A DNA stretch of 64,000 nucleotides from Xylophilus sp. GOD-11R. GTDB taxonomy: Bacteria; Pseudomonadota; Gammaproteobacteria; Burkholderiales; Burkholderiaceae_C. This document shows, in pieces, positions 7,789-16,915 of the stretch. Where the stretch lies: positions 1,426,001 through 1,490,000 of the forward strand of contig NZ_CP137854.1 in the NCBI RefSeq assembly GCF_033546935.1, written 5' to 3'. Below the pieces are notes generated by a model, which saw only the letters and a program-made list of their open reading frames with translations, was not told the origin of the DNA and made no database searches. How positions within the stretch are numbered: position 1 is the stretch's first letter; every line of letters begins with the position of its first letter. Position numbers and translations under genes: made by a program.

Positions 7789-8913
7789 TCAGCTCCTCAA
7801 CCCCAGCATGCGCGCCGCATTGCCGCCCAGGATCGCGACGCGGTCCGCATCGCTCAGCGACGGCGTGTTCATCACGTGATCGACCGGGTGGGTTTCCCAG
7901 GGGATGGGGTGGTCGGTGCCCAGCATCACCTGGCTCACGCCCACTTCGGCGACCAGGTGCCGCAACGCCTCGGGCGTGAACACCAGGGCGTCGAAGTACA
8001 GGCGCCGGATGTAGTCGCTGGGCCGCTGCTTGAGCACGATGTCGGGGTTGCAATTGGCCGGCGACACGTAGCAGCTGAAATCCATGCGCGGCGCGTTCAT
8101 GCCGACGTAGCCGCCGCCGTGCGCGGCGCAGATCTTCAGGTCGGGAAACTTGTCGAGCACGCCTTCGTAGATGAGGTGCTGCAGGGCGATGGTGGTGTCG
8201 AGCGGGTTGCCGACCACGTTCGACATCCAGCCGTTGCCCTTGAAGCGTCGCGCCAGCTCGGGCGTGCTTTGCGGGTGGATGAACAAGGTGACGCCCAGCG
8301 CCTGCGCCTTGGCCCACACGGGGTGGAAACGCGGTTCCGAAAAATCCTCGCCCGCCACGCTGCCGCCGACGGCCGCGCCCAGCAGGCCCAGCCGCGTCAC
8401 CGCATCCTCGAGCTGCACCACGGCCAGGTCCGGAAACTGCAAGGCCAGCGAGGCGAATGCGCCCAGGCGTTGCGGCGCGGCCCGGCAGAGCTCGGCCATC
8501 TTTTCGTTCTGCAGCCGGCAGATGGCCTCGGCGTTCTCGCGCGGCTGCCGGTACCAGAAAGGGTTGATCGACAGCACTTCCATGTCGATGCCCATCGCAT
8601 CCATCTCGGCCAGGCGCTTGTCGACCACGATGAAATGGTCCTGCTGGCCGCGCACCGGCGGCAGGGTCGATCTGGCCTCGGCCGCGCCCAGCAAGGCCAG
8701 CGCCTCGGGCACGTAGCAATGGGCATGGACGTCGATGGTGCGCACCCGCCGGCCGGCGATGGAAACCGGCACCCGGGCCACCGAGGGCTCGCCCGGCGAG
8801 GGACGCCATGTCGGTGGCAGCGCGGCGGTGGAGGCGCAGCCGGTCAGGGCAATACCGCCGACCACGCCGGCCGACGCTCCAAGGAATGCGCGGCGCGACG
8901 CTTTCATGCTCAC
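7789..8913 (-). CDS. Exported amidohydrolase family protein (ACMSD-like) with Tat signal and lipobox
   Basis: This 374-aa protein has a metal-dependent hydrolase fold of the aminocarboxymuconate-semialdehyde decarboxylase type: the metal motif DVHAHC near residue 61, a central FIHPQ histidine, AAHGGGYVG, and MLGTDHPIPWE near the C-terminus. The N-terminus has a twin-arginine motif (SRRAFLG) followed by LTGC, so it looks like a Tat-exported lipoprotein, which is unusual for this mostly cytosolic family. The GTG at 8913 overlaps the cupin stop; an ATG at 8907 is an equally good start and keeps the signal. Substrate unknown. Confidence 0.82.
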   Translation of the reverse strand: MSMKASRRAFLGASAGVVGGIALTGCASTAALPPTWRPSPGEPSVARVPVSIAGRRVRTIDVHAHCYVPEALALLGAAEARSTLPPVRGQQDHFIVVDKRLAEMDAMGIDMEVLSINPFWYRQPRENAEAICRLQNEKMAELCRAAPQRLGAFASLALQFPDLAVVQLEDAVTRLGLLGAAVGGSVAGEDFSEPRFHPVWAKAQALGVTLFIHPQSTPELARRFKGNGWMSNVVGNPLDTTIALQHLIYEGVLDKFPDLKICAAHGGGYVGMNAPRMDFSCYVSPANCNPDIVLKQRPSDYIRRLYFDALVFTPEALRHLVAEVGVSQVMLGTDHPIPWETHPVDHVMNTPSLSDADRVAILGGNAARMLGLRS

Positions 8914-9308
8914 ACGTGCTCCGCCGAGACGGCGCGGGTTTCGCCCGTCTCCAGCAGGGTGCGGGTGGCGTCCACCCGGCCGTAGATCCAGAGGATCTTC
9001 ATGCCTTCGGTGTCCGACGCATTGCGAAAACGGTGCGGCACGCCGCAGGGGATGAAGGTGGTGTCCTGCGGCTGCAGGTCGTGGTGTTCCTCGCCGATGT
9101 CGAACACCGCCCGGCCTTCCAGCAGCATTACGCTTTCCTCGCAGTTGTGGAAATGCCAGGGAATCTGCGCGCCGGGCCCGAATTCGGTGATGCCGTTGAT
9201 GAAACTCTGCGCGCCTAGCCGGGCCGATACCAGGGGCACGGTTCGGGCGCCGCCACCACGTTCGTAGGCCTTGAGTGCGCTGGGGCGCAGGATGCGTGCT
9301 TCGCTCAT
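8910..9308 (-). CDS. Cupin domain protein
   Basis: This 132-aa single-domain cupin has the two conserved motifs: IPWHFHNCEESVMLLEG, with the HxH and glutamate metal ligands, and DTTFIPCGVPHRF with the last histidine. Its stop overlaps the start of the amidohydrolase (GTGA), so the two are co-translated. Small cupins beside hydrolases often act as isomerases or dioxygenases of aromatic or keto-acid intermediates; the exact role here is unknown. Confidence 0.8.
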   Translation of the reverse strand: MSEARILRPSALKAYERGGGARTVPLVSARLGAQSFINGITEFGPGAQIPWHFHNCEESVMLLEGRAVFDIGEEHHDLQPQDTTFIPCGVPHRFRNASDTEGMKILWIYGRVDATRTLLETGETRAVSAEHV

Positions 9309-9374
9309 GTCGTCGTCTCGGGTGTTGTGGTTGCCGGTGGCCGCCGGATCGCCGCTCGCCGGTCTGATGCGGGC

Positions 9375-10364
9375 CTATTCGACCTTGATGCCGTTGCTCT
9401 GGATCACCTGCCGGTAAAGCGTGAACTGGTCCTTCAACGCGGCGCCGAACTCGGCCGGCGTGGTGCCGCGGATCGTCATGCCCTGGGCCACGAGCTGCTT
9501 CTTCACCTCGGGGTCGTCGAGCGACTTCTTCATGGCGCCGTACAGCCGGTCGACCACGGAGGCCGGGGTGTTCCGGGGCGCCACCATCGCGAACCAGGAG
9601 TTGAAGAGGAAATCGGGCAGGCCGGACTCGCCGACGGTGGGCACGTCGGGATACTGTGCCAGGCGTTGCGGGGTCGATACCGCCAACAGGCGCAGCTTGC
9701 CGCCGGCGATGAGCGAGGTGACCGTGCCCAGGCCCTGGAAGGCGCCGTCCACTTCACCGGCCGCCACGGCGATGGCCGCCGGGGTGGCGCCCTTGTAGGG
9801 CACGTGGGTCACGTTGATGCCGGCACGGCTGGCGAACATCGCCATCGCCAGGTGCTGCGGGCTGCCGCTGCCGCCCGAGCCGTAGTTGAGCTTGCCGGGC
9901 CTGGCCTTGGCGGCGGCGATGAAGTCGGCGACGGTCTTGTAGGGCGAGTCGGGCTTCACCACCAGGCCCCATTCGATGGTGCCGACCAGCGAGACGGGCA
10001 CGAAGTCGGTCAGGGGATCCCAGGCGGCCTTGTAGATGTTGGGCACCATGGTCAGCACGCTGTCGTTGAAGCCGCCGATGGTGTAGCCGTCGGGTGTCGC
10101 CTTGGCGACCCGTTCGGCGCCGATCAGGCCGGAGGAGCCGGGGATGTTCTCCAGGTAGAAGCTCTGGCCCAGCTCGGTTCCCATGCGCTGGGTGAGCACC
10201 CGGGCGCCGTTGTCGACCGCGCTGCCGGCGGCCAGGGGAATGATCATGTGGATCGCCTTGGCGGCGGGCCAGGCGGGCTGCGCCTGGATGGTGACGGCAC
10301 CGAGGCCGGCGAGGCCCAGCAGGGCTGCGCGGGCGATGCTGCGGGGCAGGGCGGTGGCTTTCAT
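9375..10364 (-). CDS. Bug/TctC family tripartite tricarboxylate transporter substrate-binding protein
   Basis: This 329-aa periplasmic receptor has a signal peptide ending near AIQAQ at about residue 29. The mature part shows the Bug hallmarks: IHMIIPLAAGSAVDNGAR, a GLIGAERVAKATPDGYTIG segment, LNYGSGGSGSPQHLA, and GKLRLLAVSTPQRLAQYPDVPTVGE. These proteins bind carboxylated solutes. No TctA/TctB membrane genes occur nearby, so it is an orphan receptor or shares a transporter elsewhere. It stands between the cupin/amidohydrolase pair and an Ldh-type dehydrogenase on the same strand. Confidence 0.9.
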   Translation of the reverse strand: MKATALPRSIARAALLGLAGLGAVTIQAQPAWPAAKAIHMIIPLAAGSAVDNGARVLTQRMGTELGQSFYLENIPGSSGLIGAERVAKATPDGYTIGGFNDSVLTMVPNIYKAAWDPLTDFVPVSLVGTIEWGLVVKPDSPYKTVADFIAAAKARPGKLNYGSGGSGSPQHLAMAMFASRAGINVTHVPYKGATPAAIAVAAGEVDGAFQGLGTVTSLIAGGKLRLLAVSTPQRLAQYPDVPTVGESGLPDFLFNSWFAMVAPRNTPASVVDRLYGAMKKSLDDPEVKKQLVAQGMTIRGTTPAEFGAALKDQFTLYRQVIQSNGIKVE

Positions 10365-10403
10365 GTCGCTGGTCTCCGTTCTTCTGTTCTTGTGCTCTTC
10401 GTT

Positions 10404-11498
10404 TCACGCCCCGACCGGCTCGGGTTGCGCACGCCGCAGGGGTTCCACGCCGAGGCGTTCGGCCAGCCGGTCCAGGTCTTGCAGCAGGGCGTCGGGCAGC
10501 GGCGCGCCCTCGCGCTCGTAGGCTTCGCGCTTGCCGTGGCTCTGCTCGCCCGGCAGCCAGATGCGCTCCACGCCCGGCAGCCGTTCGCCGCCGCGGATGT
10601 CGCGCACCAGGGTGTCGACCGCCGACTTGAACGGCGCCGCGCCGCCGAAGGCCGCCAGGTCGATCACCAGGATCGCCTGGCCGGTGTTGGTGGGCGTGAC
10701 GTGGTCGGCATTGAAGTCGACCACCTCGCGGCCCATCGCCGCGCCCTGCAGGGTGCCCGCGAGCAGGCCCACGATCAGCGCCAGGCCGTAGCCCTTGTGG
10801 CCGCCGATGGGCATCAGAAAGCCTTCGTGCGCGCGGTTCGGATCGGTCAGCGGCCGGCCCTGGCGGTCCACCATCCAGCCCTCGGGCATCGGCTCGCCGC
10901 GCTTGGCCTTGGCCTTCACCTTGCCGTAGGCGGCCACGGTGGTGGCCATGTCGAGCACCACCGGGGGTTCGTCGCCGGCCGGTATGCCGGCGGCGATGGG
11001 GTTGGTCGACAGCAGCATGTCCATGCCGCCCCAGGGCGGCAGGTGGTTGGCGTTGCCCACCGCGAAGTACAGGCCGATCATGTCGTGCGCCAGCGGCATG
11101 CGGGCGTAGAGCGATGCCGGACCGGCATGGTTGCTGTGTCGGGTGCCGACCCAGGCCACGCCCGCCTCGCGTGCCTTGTCGATGGCCAGCCGCACCGCGC
11201 GCGACACCACCAGGTGGCCCATGCCGTTGTCGCCGTCCACCACCGCCATCGCGGCGCGTTCCTGCACCACGCGGATGTCCGGATGCCGGTTGATGCCGCC
11301 GGATTCGATGCGCTGCACGTACTGCGGCAGGCGGATCACGCCGTGGCCGTCGGAGCCCTGCAGGTCGGCTTCGGCCATGAGGGAGCCGACGGTGTCGGCG
11401 TCACTCGCCGGCAGGCCGACCCGGTGGAGGATCTGGCGGATGAAACGGCGCAGCTCGTCGCCCTGCGCCCGGTGGCTGGTGTGGTCCTGGCTCGCCAT
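10404..11498 (-). CDS. Ldh family NAD(P)-dependent oxidoreductase (malate/L-sulfolactate/ureidoglycolate dehydrogenase type)
   Basis: This 364-aa protein belongs to the type-2 malate/lactate dehydrogenase family, which lacks a Rossmann fold. Its family motifs are SDGHGVIRLPQY at about 49-60, the catalytic-histidine segment VGTRHSNHAG at 117-126, MDMLLSTNPIA, and GGHKGYGLAL near residue 235. Members reduce or oxidise 2-hydroxy/2-oxo acids and cyclic imines. It is the first gene of a minus-strand unit with the Bug receptor, the cupin and the amidohydrolase, and is divergent from a LysR regulator. Confidence 0.87.
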   Translation of the reverse strand: MASQDHTSHRAQGDELRRFIRQILHRVGLPASDADTVGSLMAEADLQGSDGHGVIRLPQYVQRIESGGINRHPDIRVVQERAAMAVVDGDNGMGHLVVSRAVRLAIDKAREAGVAWVGTRHSNHAGPASLYARMPLAHDMIGLYFAVGNANHLPPWGGMDMLLSTNPIAAGIPAGDEPPVVLDMATTVAAYGKVKAKAKRGEPMPEGWMVDRQGRPLTDPNRAHEGFLMPIGGHKGYGLALIVGLLAGTLQGAAMGREVVDFNADHVTPTNTGQAILVIDLAAFGGAAPFKSAVDTLVRDIRGGERLPGVERIWLPGEQSHGKREAYEREGAPLPDALLQDLDRLAERLGVEPLRRAQPEPVGA

Positions 11499-11646
11499 GG
11501 TCGGCGGGCGCGCCCGTGGCCGGGCGAGCCCCTGTCTCCTGTGTTCTGTGGCGGCGAGTCTAGGAAGGGCGGTGCTTGCGGTCCAATGCCGATTCGGTCG
11601 CGAGCCATATCATCGTGCTATTGCTTCTGCCGCGCCCGCGTCTGCC

Positions 11647-12543
11647 ATGAACCTCCGCACCCTGCGCTACTTCGTCGCCATCGCCGACGCGGGCAGCTTC
11701 ACCGCCGCCGCGGTCGCCGTCTCCGTCGCCCAGCCCGCGCTCACCCGCCAGATGCGTGACCTGGAGGCCGACCTGGGCGTGCAGCTGTTCCAGCGCAGCG
11801 CACGCGGCGTGCGGCTCACGCAGGACGGCGCGACGCTCTACGAGTCTGCCGGCCGCATGCTGGCCGAGGCGACGAGGGTGCGGCTGGCGCTCGACGCCGG
11901 CAGCGCCGACCAGGCCGCGACCGTGGTGCTGGGCGTAACACCGACGCTTACCCGGGTACTGCTGCCCGGCGTGTTCGAGCGCGTCCACTGCGACCTGGCC
12001 GGCGTGCGGCTGGTGGTGCGCGAAGCCTTCACGCCGCAGCTGATGGAGGGCCTGGAGCGGGGGCTCGTCGACATGGCGGTGGTGACCAATCCGGCGGCGC
12101 ACCGCGCGCTGGCCCAGCAGCCCTTGCTGGTGGAGCCCTTCGCCCTCGTCGCATCGGCTGCGCGCGGCCTGCCGGAGCTGGTGTCGCCGACCGAACTGGG
12201 CAAGCTGCCCGTGCTCATGACCGGCCTGCACCGCGGCATCGTCGAGCGGGCGCTGGCGCCGCTGGGTGCGCAGCTGCAGGTGGAGGCCGAGATCGATTCG
12301 GTGGATGCGATCCGCGAGCTGGTGCTGCAGGGGTCGTGGGCCACGGTGATGCCGGTGTCGGTCTTCAAGGACGCGCCGCCGGGCCGGCTCACGCTCTCGC
12401 AGATTTCCGGCGCACAGGTGAACCGCCTGCTGGTGGTGGCGACCCGTATCGAGCGGGCCAGCAATTCGGCGCTGGCGGTGGTCAACGATGTCGTGCGCGC
12501 CGAGGCCGAGAAGCTGCGGGCGGCGGGGGTGTTCGGGTTCTAG
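11647..12543 (+). CDS. LysR family transcriptional regulator
   Basis: This 298-aa protein starts at MNLRTLRYFV (ATG 11647). The winged helix at residues 1-60 includes GSFTAAAVAVSVAQPALTRQ and the DLGVQLFQRSARGVRLT wing. A periplasmic-binding-type effector domain fills the remainder. The gene is divergent from the Ldh dehydrogenase operon, with about 150 bp between them, and probably controls it. It converges with the next LysR gene, leaving only 13 bp between stops. Confidence 0.88.
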   Translation: MNLRTLRYFVAIADAGSFTAAAVAVSVAQPALTRQMRDLEADLGVQLFQRSARGVRLTQDGATLYESAGRMLAEATRVRLALDAGSADQAATVVLGVTPTLTRVLLPGVFERVHCDLAGVRLVVREAFTPQLMEGLERGLVDMAVVTNPAAHRALAQQPLLVEPFALVASAARGLPELVSPTELGKLPVLMTGLHRGIVERALAPLGAQLQVEAEIDSVDAIRELVLQGSWATVMPVSVFKDAPPGRLTLSQISGAQVNRLLVVATRIERASNSALAVVNDVVRAEAEKLRAAGVFGF

Positions 12544-12556
12544 CGGCCGCCGGCAG

Positions 12557-13489
12557 TCAGCGCCGGGTCTGTCGGGTCCACGATTCGTTCGACCTTCCTC
12601 TTTGGTCCGCGAACCACGAAAGCAGGTGGTCGACCAGCGCCCGCGTCTTGGCCGAGAGATGCCGGCCGGTGCGGAACACCGCATAGACATCGGCCGGCGG
12701 CAGGTGCCAGTCGGGCAGCACCGGCACCAGCGCTCCGGCCGCGACCTGGGCGGCGATCTCCCATTCGGAACGCATCAGGATGCCGTGGCCGGACAGGGCC
12801 CAGCCGGTGGCCGATTCGCCATCGTTGCTGCTGAGGGCGCCCCGCACTTTCACCGTCTCGGTCCTGGCGCCGTTGCGCAGGTGCCAGGTGCCGAAGGTTT
12901 CATCGCCTTCGCGGATGAAGATGCAGGCATGGCGCGCCAGTTCGCGCGGCGTGGCGGGAATGCCCGCCCTTTGCAAGTAGGCCGGGCTGGCGCAGAGGAT
13001 GCGGCGGTTGTCCGCCAGCAGCCGCGCGGTGAGCTGCGCATCGGGCATCTCGCCGAAGCGGATGACCACGTCGAAGGCCTGTTCGACGAGGTTCACCGGC
13101 CGGTCGCTCAGGTGCAGCTGCACCTCCAGCTCCGGATACCGCTCGACGAACCGGCCGAGTGCGGGCGCCACCTGGCGGCGGCCGAAACCGAGCGTCGCGC
13201 TGACCCTCAGCAAACCCTTGGGGCTGGCCTGGTGGCCCGAGACGGTGCGCTCCAGCGCCTCGAGTTCGTGCAGCAGCCGCGCGCCGTCGACCAGGTAGGT
13301 TTCGCCTTCGGGCGTCAGGCTCATGCGGCGGGTGGTGCGGTTGAGCAGCCGCGCGCCGAGGCGGGCTTCGAGCTGGGCCAGGCGTTTGCTCACCGCCGGC
13401 CCGGTCACTCCGAGCTCCTGGGCCGTGGCGGCCATGCTGCCTTTCTGGTTGAGCAAGCCGAAGAATGCGAGGTCGGAGAAGCCGTCCAT
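12557..13489 (-). CDS. LysR family transcriptional regulator
   Basis: This 310-aa protein has an N-terminal HTH (MDGFSDLAFFGLLNQKGS, then LGVTGPAVSKRLAQLEARLGARLLNRTTRRMSLT in segments) and belongs to the large DsdC/AaeR-like LysR group by its RTTRRMSLT wing. Effector-domain residues run from about 90 to 300. It is divergent from the Bug/hydrolase/leuCD operon at 13589, 99 bp away, and is its probable regulator. Confidence 0.88.
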   Translation of the reverse strand: MDGFSDLAFFGLLNQKGSMAATAQELGVTGPAVSKRLAQLEARLGARLLNRTTRRMSLTPEGETYLVDGARLLHELEALERTVSGHQASPKGLLRVSATLGFGRRQVAPALGRFVERYPELEVQLHLSDRPVNLVEQAFDVVIRFGEMPDAQLTARLLADNRRILCASPAYLQRAGIPATPRELARHACIFIREGDETFGTWHLRNGARTETVKVRGALSSNDGESATGWALSGHGILMRSEWEIAAQVAAGALVPVLPDWHLPPADVYAVFRTGRHLSAKTRALVDHLLSWFADQRGRSNESWTRQTRR

Positions 13490-13588
13490 TCGTTACCCAG
13501 AAGACTGAAAGAAGTTACCGGGCACCTATTGTAGAGACGGGGCTCATGTTTACGATTCGGCTTCCAACGATTAGACGGAGACAAACCG

Positions 13589-14566
13589 ATGCAGCGCCGA
13601 TCCCTCACGACCTTCCTGCTGTTACCAGCCCTGGCCGCCGTTTGCTTGCCGTTCGCGGTGCATGCGCAGGCATTTCCCGAGCGCCCGATCAAGCTCATCG
13701 TTCCGTATGCGCCGGGCGGCAGCGCCGACATCGCCGCGCGCCTGGTTACCGCCGAATGGGCCAAGGCCCTGGGCGGCGACATGTTCATCGAGAACCGCGC
13801 CGGCGCAGGCGGCAACCTGGGCGTGGATGTGGTCGCCAAGGCCCCGGCCGACGGCTACACCATCGGCCTGCAGACGGTATCGCTGGCCATCAACCCGGCG
13901 CTGTTCGCCCGGATGCCCTTCGACACGCGCAAGGACCTCGCGCCCATCGGCATGGTGGCCAGCTCGCAGCATGTGCTGGTGGTCAACAACGGCTTTCCGG
14001 CAAGGAACGTGGCCGAGCTGATCGCCAAGGTGAAAACCTCGCCGGGCAAGTACAGCTACGGCTCTGCCGGTGCCGGCAGCACCTTCCACATGGCGGCCGA
14101 GCTGTTCAAGGCGACGGCCGGCGTGTCCATCCTGCATGTGCCGTATCGCGGCGGCGGCCCGGCCCTGGTGGACACCATCGCCGGGCAGGTCGACATGAGT
14201 TTCCCGGTCCTGTCGGCGGCGCTGCCGCAGGTGGAGGGCGGCAAGCTGCGGGCGCTGGGCGTGACCGGCGGCAAGCGCTCGTCGCTGATGCCCGATGTGC
14301 CCACCATCGCCGAAGCCGGCCTGCCCAACTACCTGTTCGAAACCTGGTTCATGGCCTTCGCGCCGGCCGGCACGCCGCCGGCCGTCGTCGAAAAACTCAA
14401 CGCCGCGCTGAACAAGGCCATGGCGACGCCCGCCGTCCGCGACCGCATGGTCAAGGAAGGCTTCGATCCCACTCCCTCGACCCCCGCCGCCGCACGAGCC
14501 AAGCTCGAGCAGGAAATGCCCGTGTGGGCGAAGCTCGTGAAAGAGCGCGGCATCACCGGTGAATGA
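13589..14566 (+). CDS. Bug/TctC family tripartite tricarboxylate transporter substrate-binding protein
   Basis: This 325-aa receptor has a signal peptide ending at VHAQA (about residue 27). Mature motifs are IKLIVPYAPGGSADIAARL, GVDVVAKAPADGYTIGL, YSYGSAGAGSTFHMAAELF and MPDVPTIAEAGLPNY. It is the first gene of a plus-strand operon. Its stop overlaps the GTG start of the hydrolase that follows, so the solute it captures is probably the substrate of that operon. No membrane subunits are nearby. Confidence 0.9.
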   Translation: MQRRSLTTFLLLPALAAVCLPFAVHAQAFPERPIKLIVPYAPGGSADIAARLVTAEWAKALGGDMFIENRAGAGGNLGVDVVAKAPADGYTIGLQTVSLAINPALFARMPFDTRKDLAPIGMVASSQHVLVVNNGFPARNVAELIAKVKTSPGKYSYGSAGAGSTFHMAAELFKATAGVSILHVPYRGGGPALVDTIAGQVDMSFPVLSAALPQVEGGKLRALGVTGGKRSSLMPDVPTIAEAGLPNYLFETWFMAFAPAGTPPAVVEKLNAALNKAMATPAVRDRMVKEGFDPTPSTPAAARAKLEQEMPVWAKLVKERGITGE

Positions 14567-15500
14567 AAAGATGACATCAGGCACGCCCGCAGAGGCGCTC
14601 GACTCCCTGTTTCCAGGCTTCCGGCACTGCCGCACCGAGGTGGAGCCCGGCGTGGAAATCGCCGCCACCGTGGGCGGCTCCGGCCCGCCGCTGCTGATGC
14701 TGCACGGCCATCCGCAGACCCGCGCCATCTGGCACCGCGTGGCATCGGTGCTGTCGCGCGACCACACCCTGGTGATGGCCGACCTGCGGGGTTATGGCGA
14801 TTCGTCCAAGCTCGTGGGCACGGCGGGCCACGCCAACTACGCCAAGCGCGTGATGGCCCGGGACCAGCGCGCGCTCATGGCGAGCCTCGGTTTCGAGCGG
14901 TTCGCGGTGCTGGCGCACGACCGGGGAGCCCGGGTCGCGCACCGGCTGGCGGCCGACCATCCGGACGCGGTCTCGCGCCTGGTGCTGCTCGACATCGCAC
15001 CCACGCTCGCCATGTACGAGCAGACATCGCAGGCATTCGCCCGGGCCTACTGGCACTGGTTCTTCCTGATCCAGCCGCAGCCCTTGCCCGAGCGCCTGAT
15101 CGCGGCCGATCCGGCCGCCTATGTCCACGACGTGATGGGCCGGCGAAGTGCCGGGCTGGCGCCGTTCGATCGCCGGGCCCTGGCCGAATACCGGCGCTGC
15201 ATCGCGCTGCCGGGTGCGGCGCACGGCCTGTGCGAGGACTACCGGGCGGCCGCCGGCGTCGATCTGGAACACGACCGCGACGACCGCGAAGCCGGCCGCA
15301 TGCTGGCCATGCCCGTGCTGGCGCTGTGGGGCGCGCAGGGCGTGGTCGCCCGGTGTTTCGATCCGCTGCAGGAATGGCGCCAGGTCGCGCTGCAGGTGGA
15401 AGGACGGGCCCTCGACTGCGGCCACTACATCGCCGAAGAGGCGCCCGACCTGCTGCTGGAGCAGGTCCGGCCCTTTCTTGCCCAGGAGGTGCTCGCATGA
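14559..15500 (+). CDS. Alpha/beta hydrolase, fluoroacetate/haloacetate dehalogenase-like
   Basis: This 313-aa protein (GTG start, or ATG at 14571) has the full residue set of the haloacetate dehalogenase branch. The nucleophile Asp121 is in AHDRGARVAHR, with Arg122 and Arg125 for the carboxylate. His166-Trp167 occur in AYWHWFFL at the place of the halide-site pair of fluoroacetate dehalogenases. CEDYRA supplies a tyrosine, and the catalytic His289 lies in CGHYIAEE. The oxyanion region is MLHGHPQT. Epoxide hydrolase is the main alternative. It overlaps tctC upstream and leuC downstream, so it is part of the leuCD pathway rather than a stand-alone detoxification gene. Confidence 0.8.
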   Translation: MNEKMTSGTPAEALDSLFPGFRHCRTEVEPGVEIAATVGGSGPPLLMLHGHPQTRAIWHRVASVLSRDHTLVMADLRGYGDSSKLVGTAGHANYAKRVMARDQRALMASLGFERFAVLAHDRGARVAHRLAADHPDAVSRLVLLDIAPTLAMYEQTSQAFARAYWHWFFLIQPQPLPERLIAADPAAYVHDVMGRRSAGLAPFDRRALAEYRRCIALPGAAHGLCEDYRAAAGVDLEHDRDDREAGRMLAMPVLALWGAQGVVARCFDPLQEWRQVALQVEGRALDCGHYIAEEAPDLLLEQVRPFLAQEVLA

Positions 15501-16915
15501 CGCCCCGTACCCTCTACCGCAAGCTGGTCGAATCGCACACCGTGGCCACACTGGACGAACAGAACGTGCTGCTGTTCTGCGACCTGCACCTGATGAACGA
15601 ATACACCAGCCCGCAGGCCTTCGCCGGCCTCGACGAGCAGGGCCGGGGCGTGCCGATGCCCGGGCAGAACGTGGCGGTGGTCAGCCACGTCATACCGACC
15701 GAGCCCGGCGTGATCCGTGTCATCCGCGATGCGGCACCGGCGCTGCAGGCGCGCAATCTCAAGAAGAACTGCGACCGTCACGGCATTGCGCTGTTCGACA
15801 CCAACGACGCGCTGCAGGGCATCGAACACGTGGTCGCGCCCGAGCACGGCATGATCCGCCCCGGCATGGTGGTCATCTGCGGCGACTCGCACACCACCAC
15901 CTACGGGGCACTGGGCGCCCTGGGTTTCGGCATCGGCACCTCGGAAGTCGAGCATGTGCTGGCCACCCAGACCCTGGTCTACCGGCTGGCGCAGGACATG
16001 CGCATCCATGTCGACGGCCGGCTGCCGACGGGCACCACCGCCAAGGACCTGGTGCTGATGATCATCGGCCGGATCGGCGCGCAGGGCGCGCGCGGCCATG
16101 TCATCGAGTTCACCGGAAGTGCCTTCGAAGCGCTGTCGGTGGAGGCGCGCTTCACCGTCTGCAACATGGCGGTGGAGGCCGGCGCCCGCGGCGCACTGAT
16201 GGCACCCGATGCCCGGGCGATCGACTACGTGCTGCAGCGCGCACCCGACATCCAGGGCGACATGCGCGAAGCCGCGCTGGGCCACTGGGCCACGCTGCAC
16301 AGCGACGACGGCGCGGTCTTCGACATCGAGCACCGCTTCGACGCCAGCGACGTCGCGCCGCACGTGACCTGGGGCACCAGCCCCGACCAGGTCATCTCCA
16401 TCGAAGGCCGCATTCCGCTGCCGCAGGAACAGGCCGCCGGCCCCCTGCGACGCAGCACCGAACAGGCCCTGCGCTACACGGGCCTGGCGGCGGGCGCTGC
16501 GATCGAGGGCACGCCGATCCAGCATGTGTTCATCGGCTCGTGCACCAACGCCCGCATCGAGGACCTGCGGGCGGTAGCCGAGGTGGTTCGGGGCCGGCAT
16601 GTGGCCGAGGGCGTGCGTGCCATGGTCGTGCCGGGCTCGGGTGCGGTGAAGCAGCAGGCCGAGAAGGAGGGCATCGCCGCCTTGCTGCAGAACGCCGGTT
16701 TCGAGTGGCGCGAGCCGGGCTGTTCGATGTGCCTGGCCATGAACGGCGACATCCTGGAGGCCGGCGTGCGCTGCGCCTCCACCACCAACCGCAACTTCGA
16801 AGGCCGCCAGGGCCGGGGAGCGGTCACCCACCTGATGAGCCCCGCCATGGCCGCGGCCGCGGCGCTCACCGGCACCATCACCGACGTTCGCCGACTGGAG
16901 GCCCTGCATGCGTGA
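15497..16915 (+). CDS. leuC: 3-isopropylmalate dehydratase large subunit (aconitase family)
   Basis: This 472-aa protein (ATG 15497, overlapping the hydrolase stop as ATGA) is the [4Fe-4S] subunit of a LeuCD-type hydro-lyase. Cluster ligands are Cys349 in GSCTN and Cys409/Cys412 in GCSMC. CGDSHTTTYGALG and NRNFEGRQG are family signatures. The usual reaction isomerises 2- and 3-isopropylmalate, but related enzymes act on citramalate, homocitrate and 2,3-dimethylmalate. Being in an operon with a solute receptor and a dehalogenase-like hydrolase, this is probably a catabolic paralogue rather than the leucine-biosynthesis enzyme. Confidence 0.9.
   Translation: MTPRTLYRKLVESHTVATLDEQNVLLFCDLHLMNEYTSPQAFAGLDEQGRGVPMPGQNVAVVSHVIPTEPGVIRVIRDAAPALQARNLKKNCDRHGIALFDTNDALQGIEHVVAPEHGMIRPGMVVICGDSHTTTYGALGALGFGIGTSEVEHVLATQTLVYRLAQDMRIHVDGRLPTGTTAKDLVLMIIGRIGAQGARGHVIEFTGSAFEALSVEARFTVCNMAVEAGARGALMAPDARAIDYVLQRAPDIQGDMREAALGHWATLHSDDGAVFDIEHRFDASDVAPHVTWGTSPDQVISIEGRIPLPQEQAAGPLRRSTEQALRYTGLAAGAAIEGTPIQHVFIGSCTNARIEDLRAVAEVVRGRHVAEGVRAMVVPGSGAVKQQAEKEGIAALLQNAGFEWREPGCSMCLAMNGDILEAGVRCASTTNRNFEGRQGRGAVTHLMSPAMAAAAALTGTITDVRRLEALHA

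Noticed and set aside
9327..11759. An 810-codon open frame on the plus strand
   Set aside because: It is antisense to the Bug receptor and Ldh dehydrogenase, with His/Gly/Arg/Val-rich composition typical of shadow frames.
15230..15496. In-frame upstream extension of leuC
   Set aside because: It lies inside the hydrolase gene in another frame; the ATG at 15497 gives a family-standard start with the ATGA overlap.
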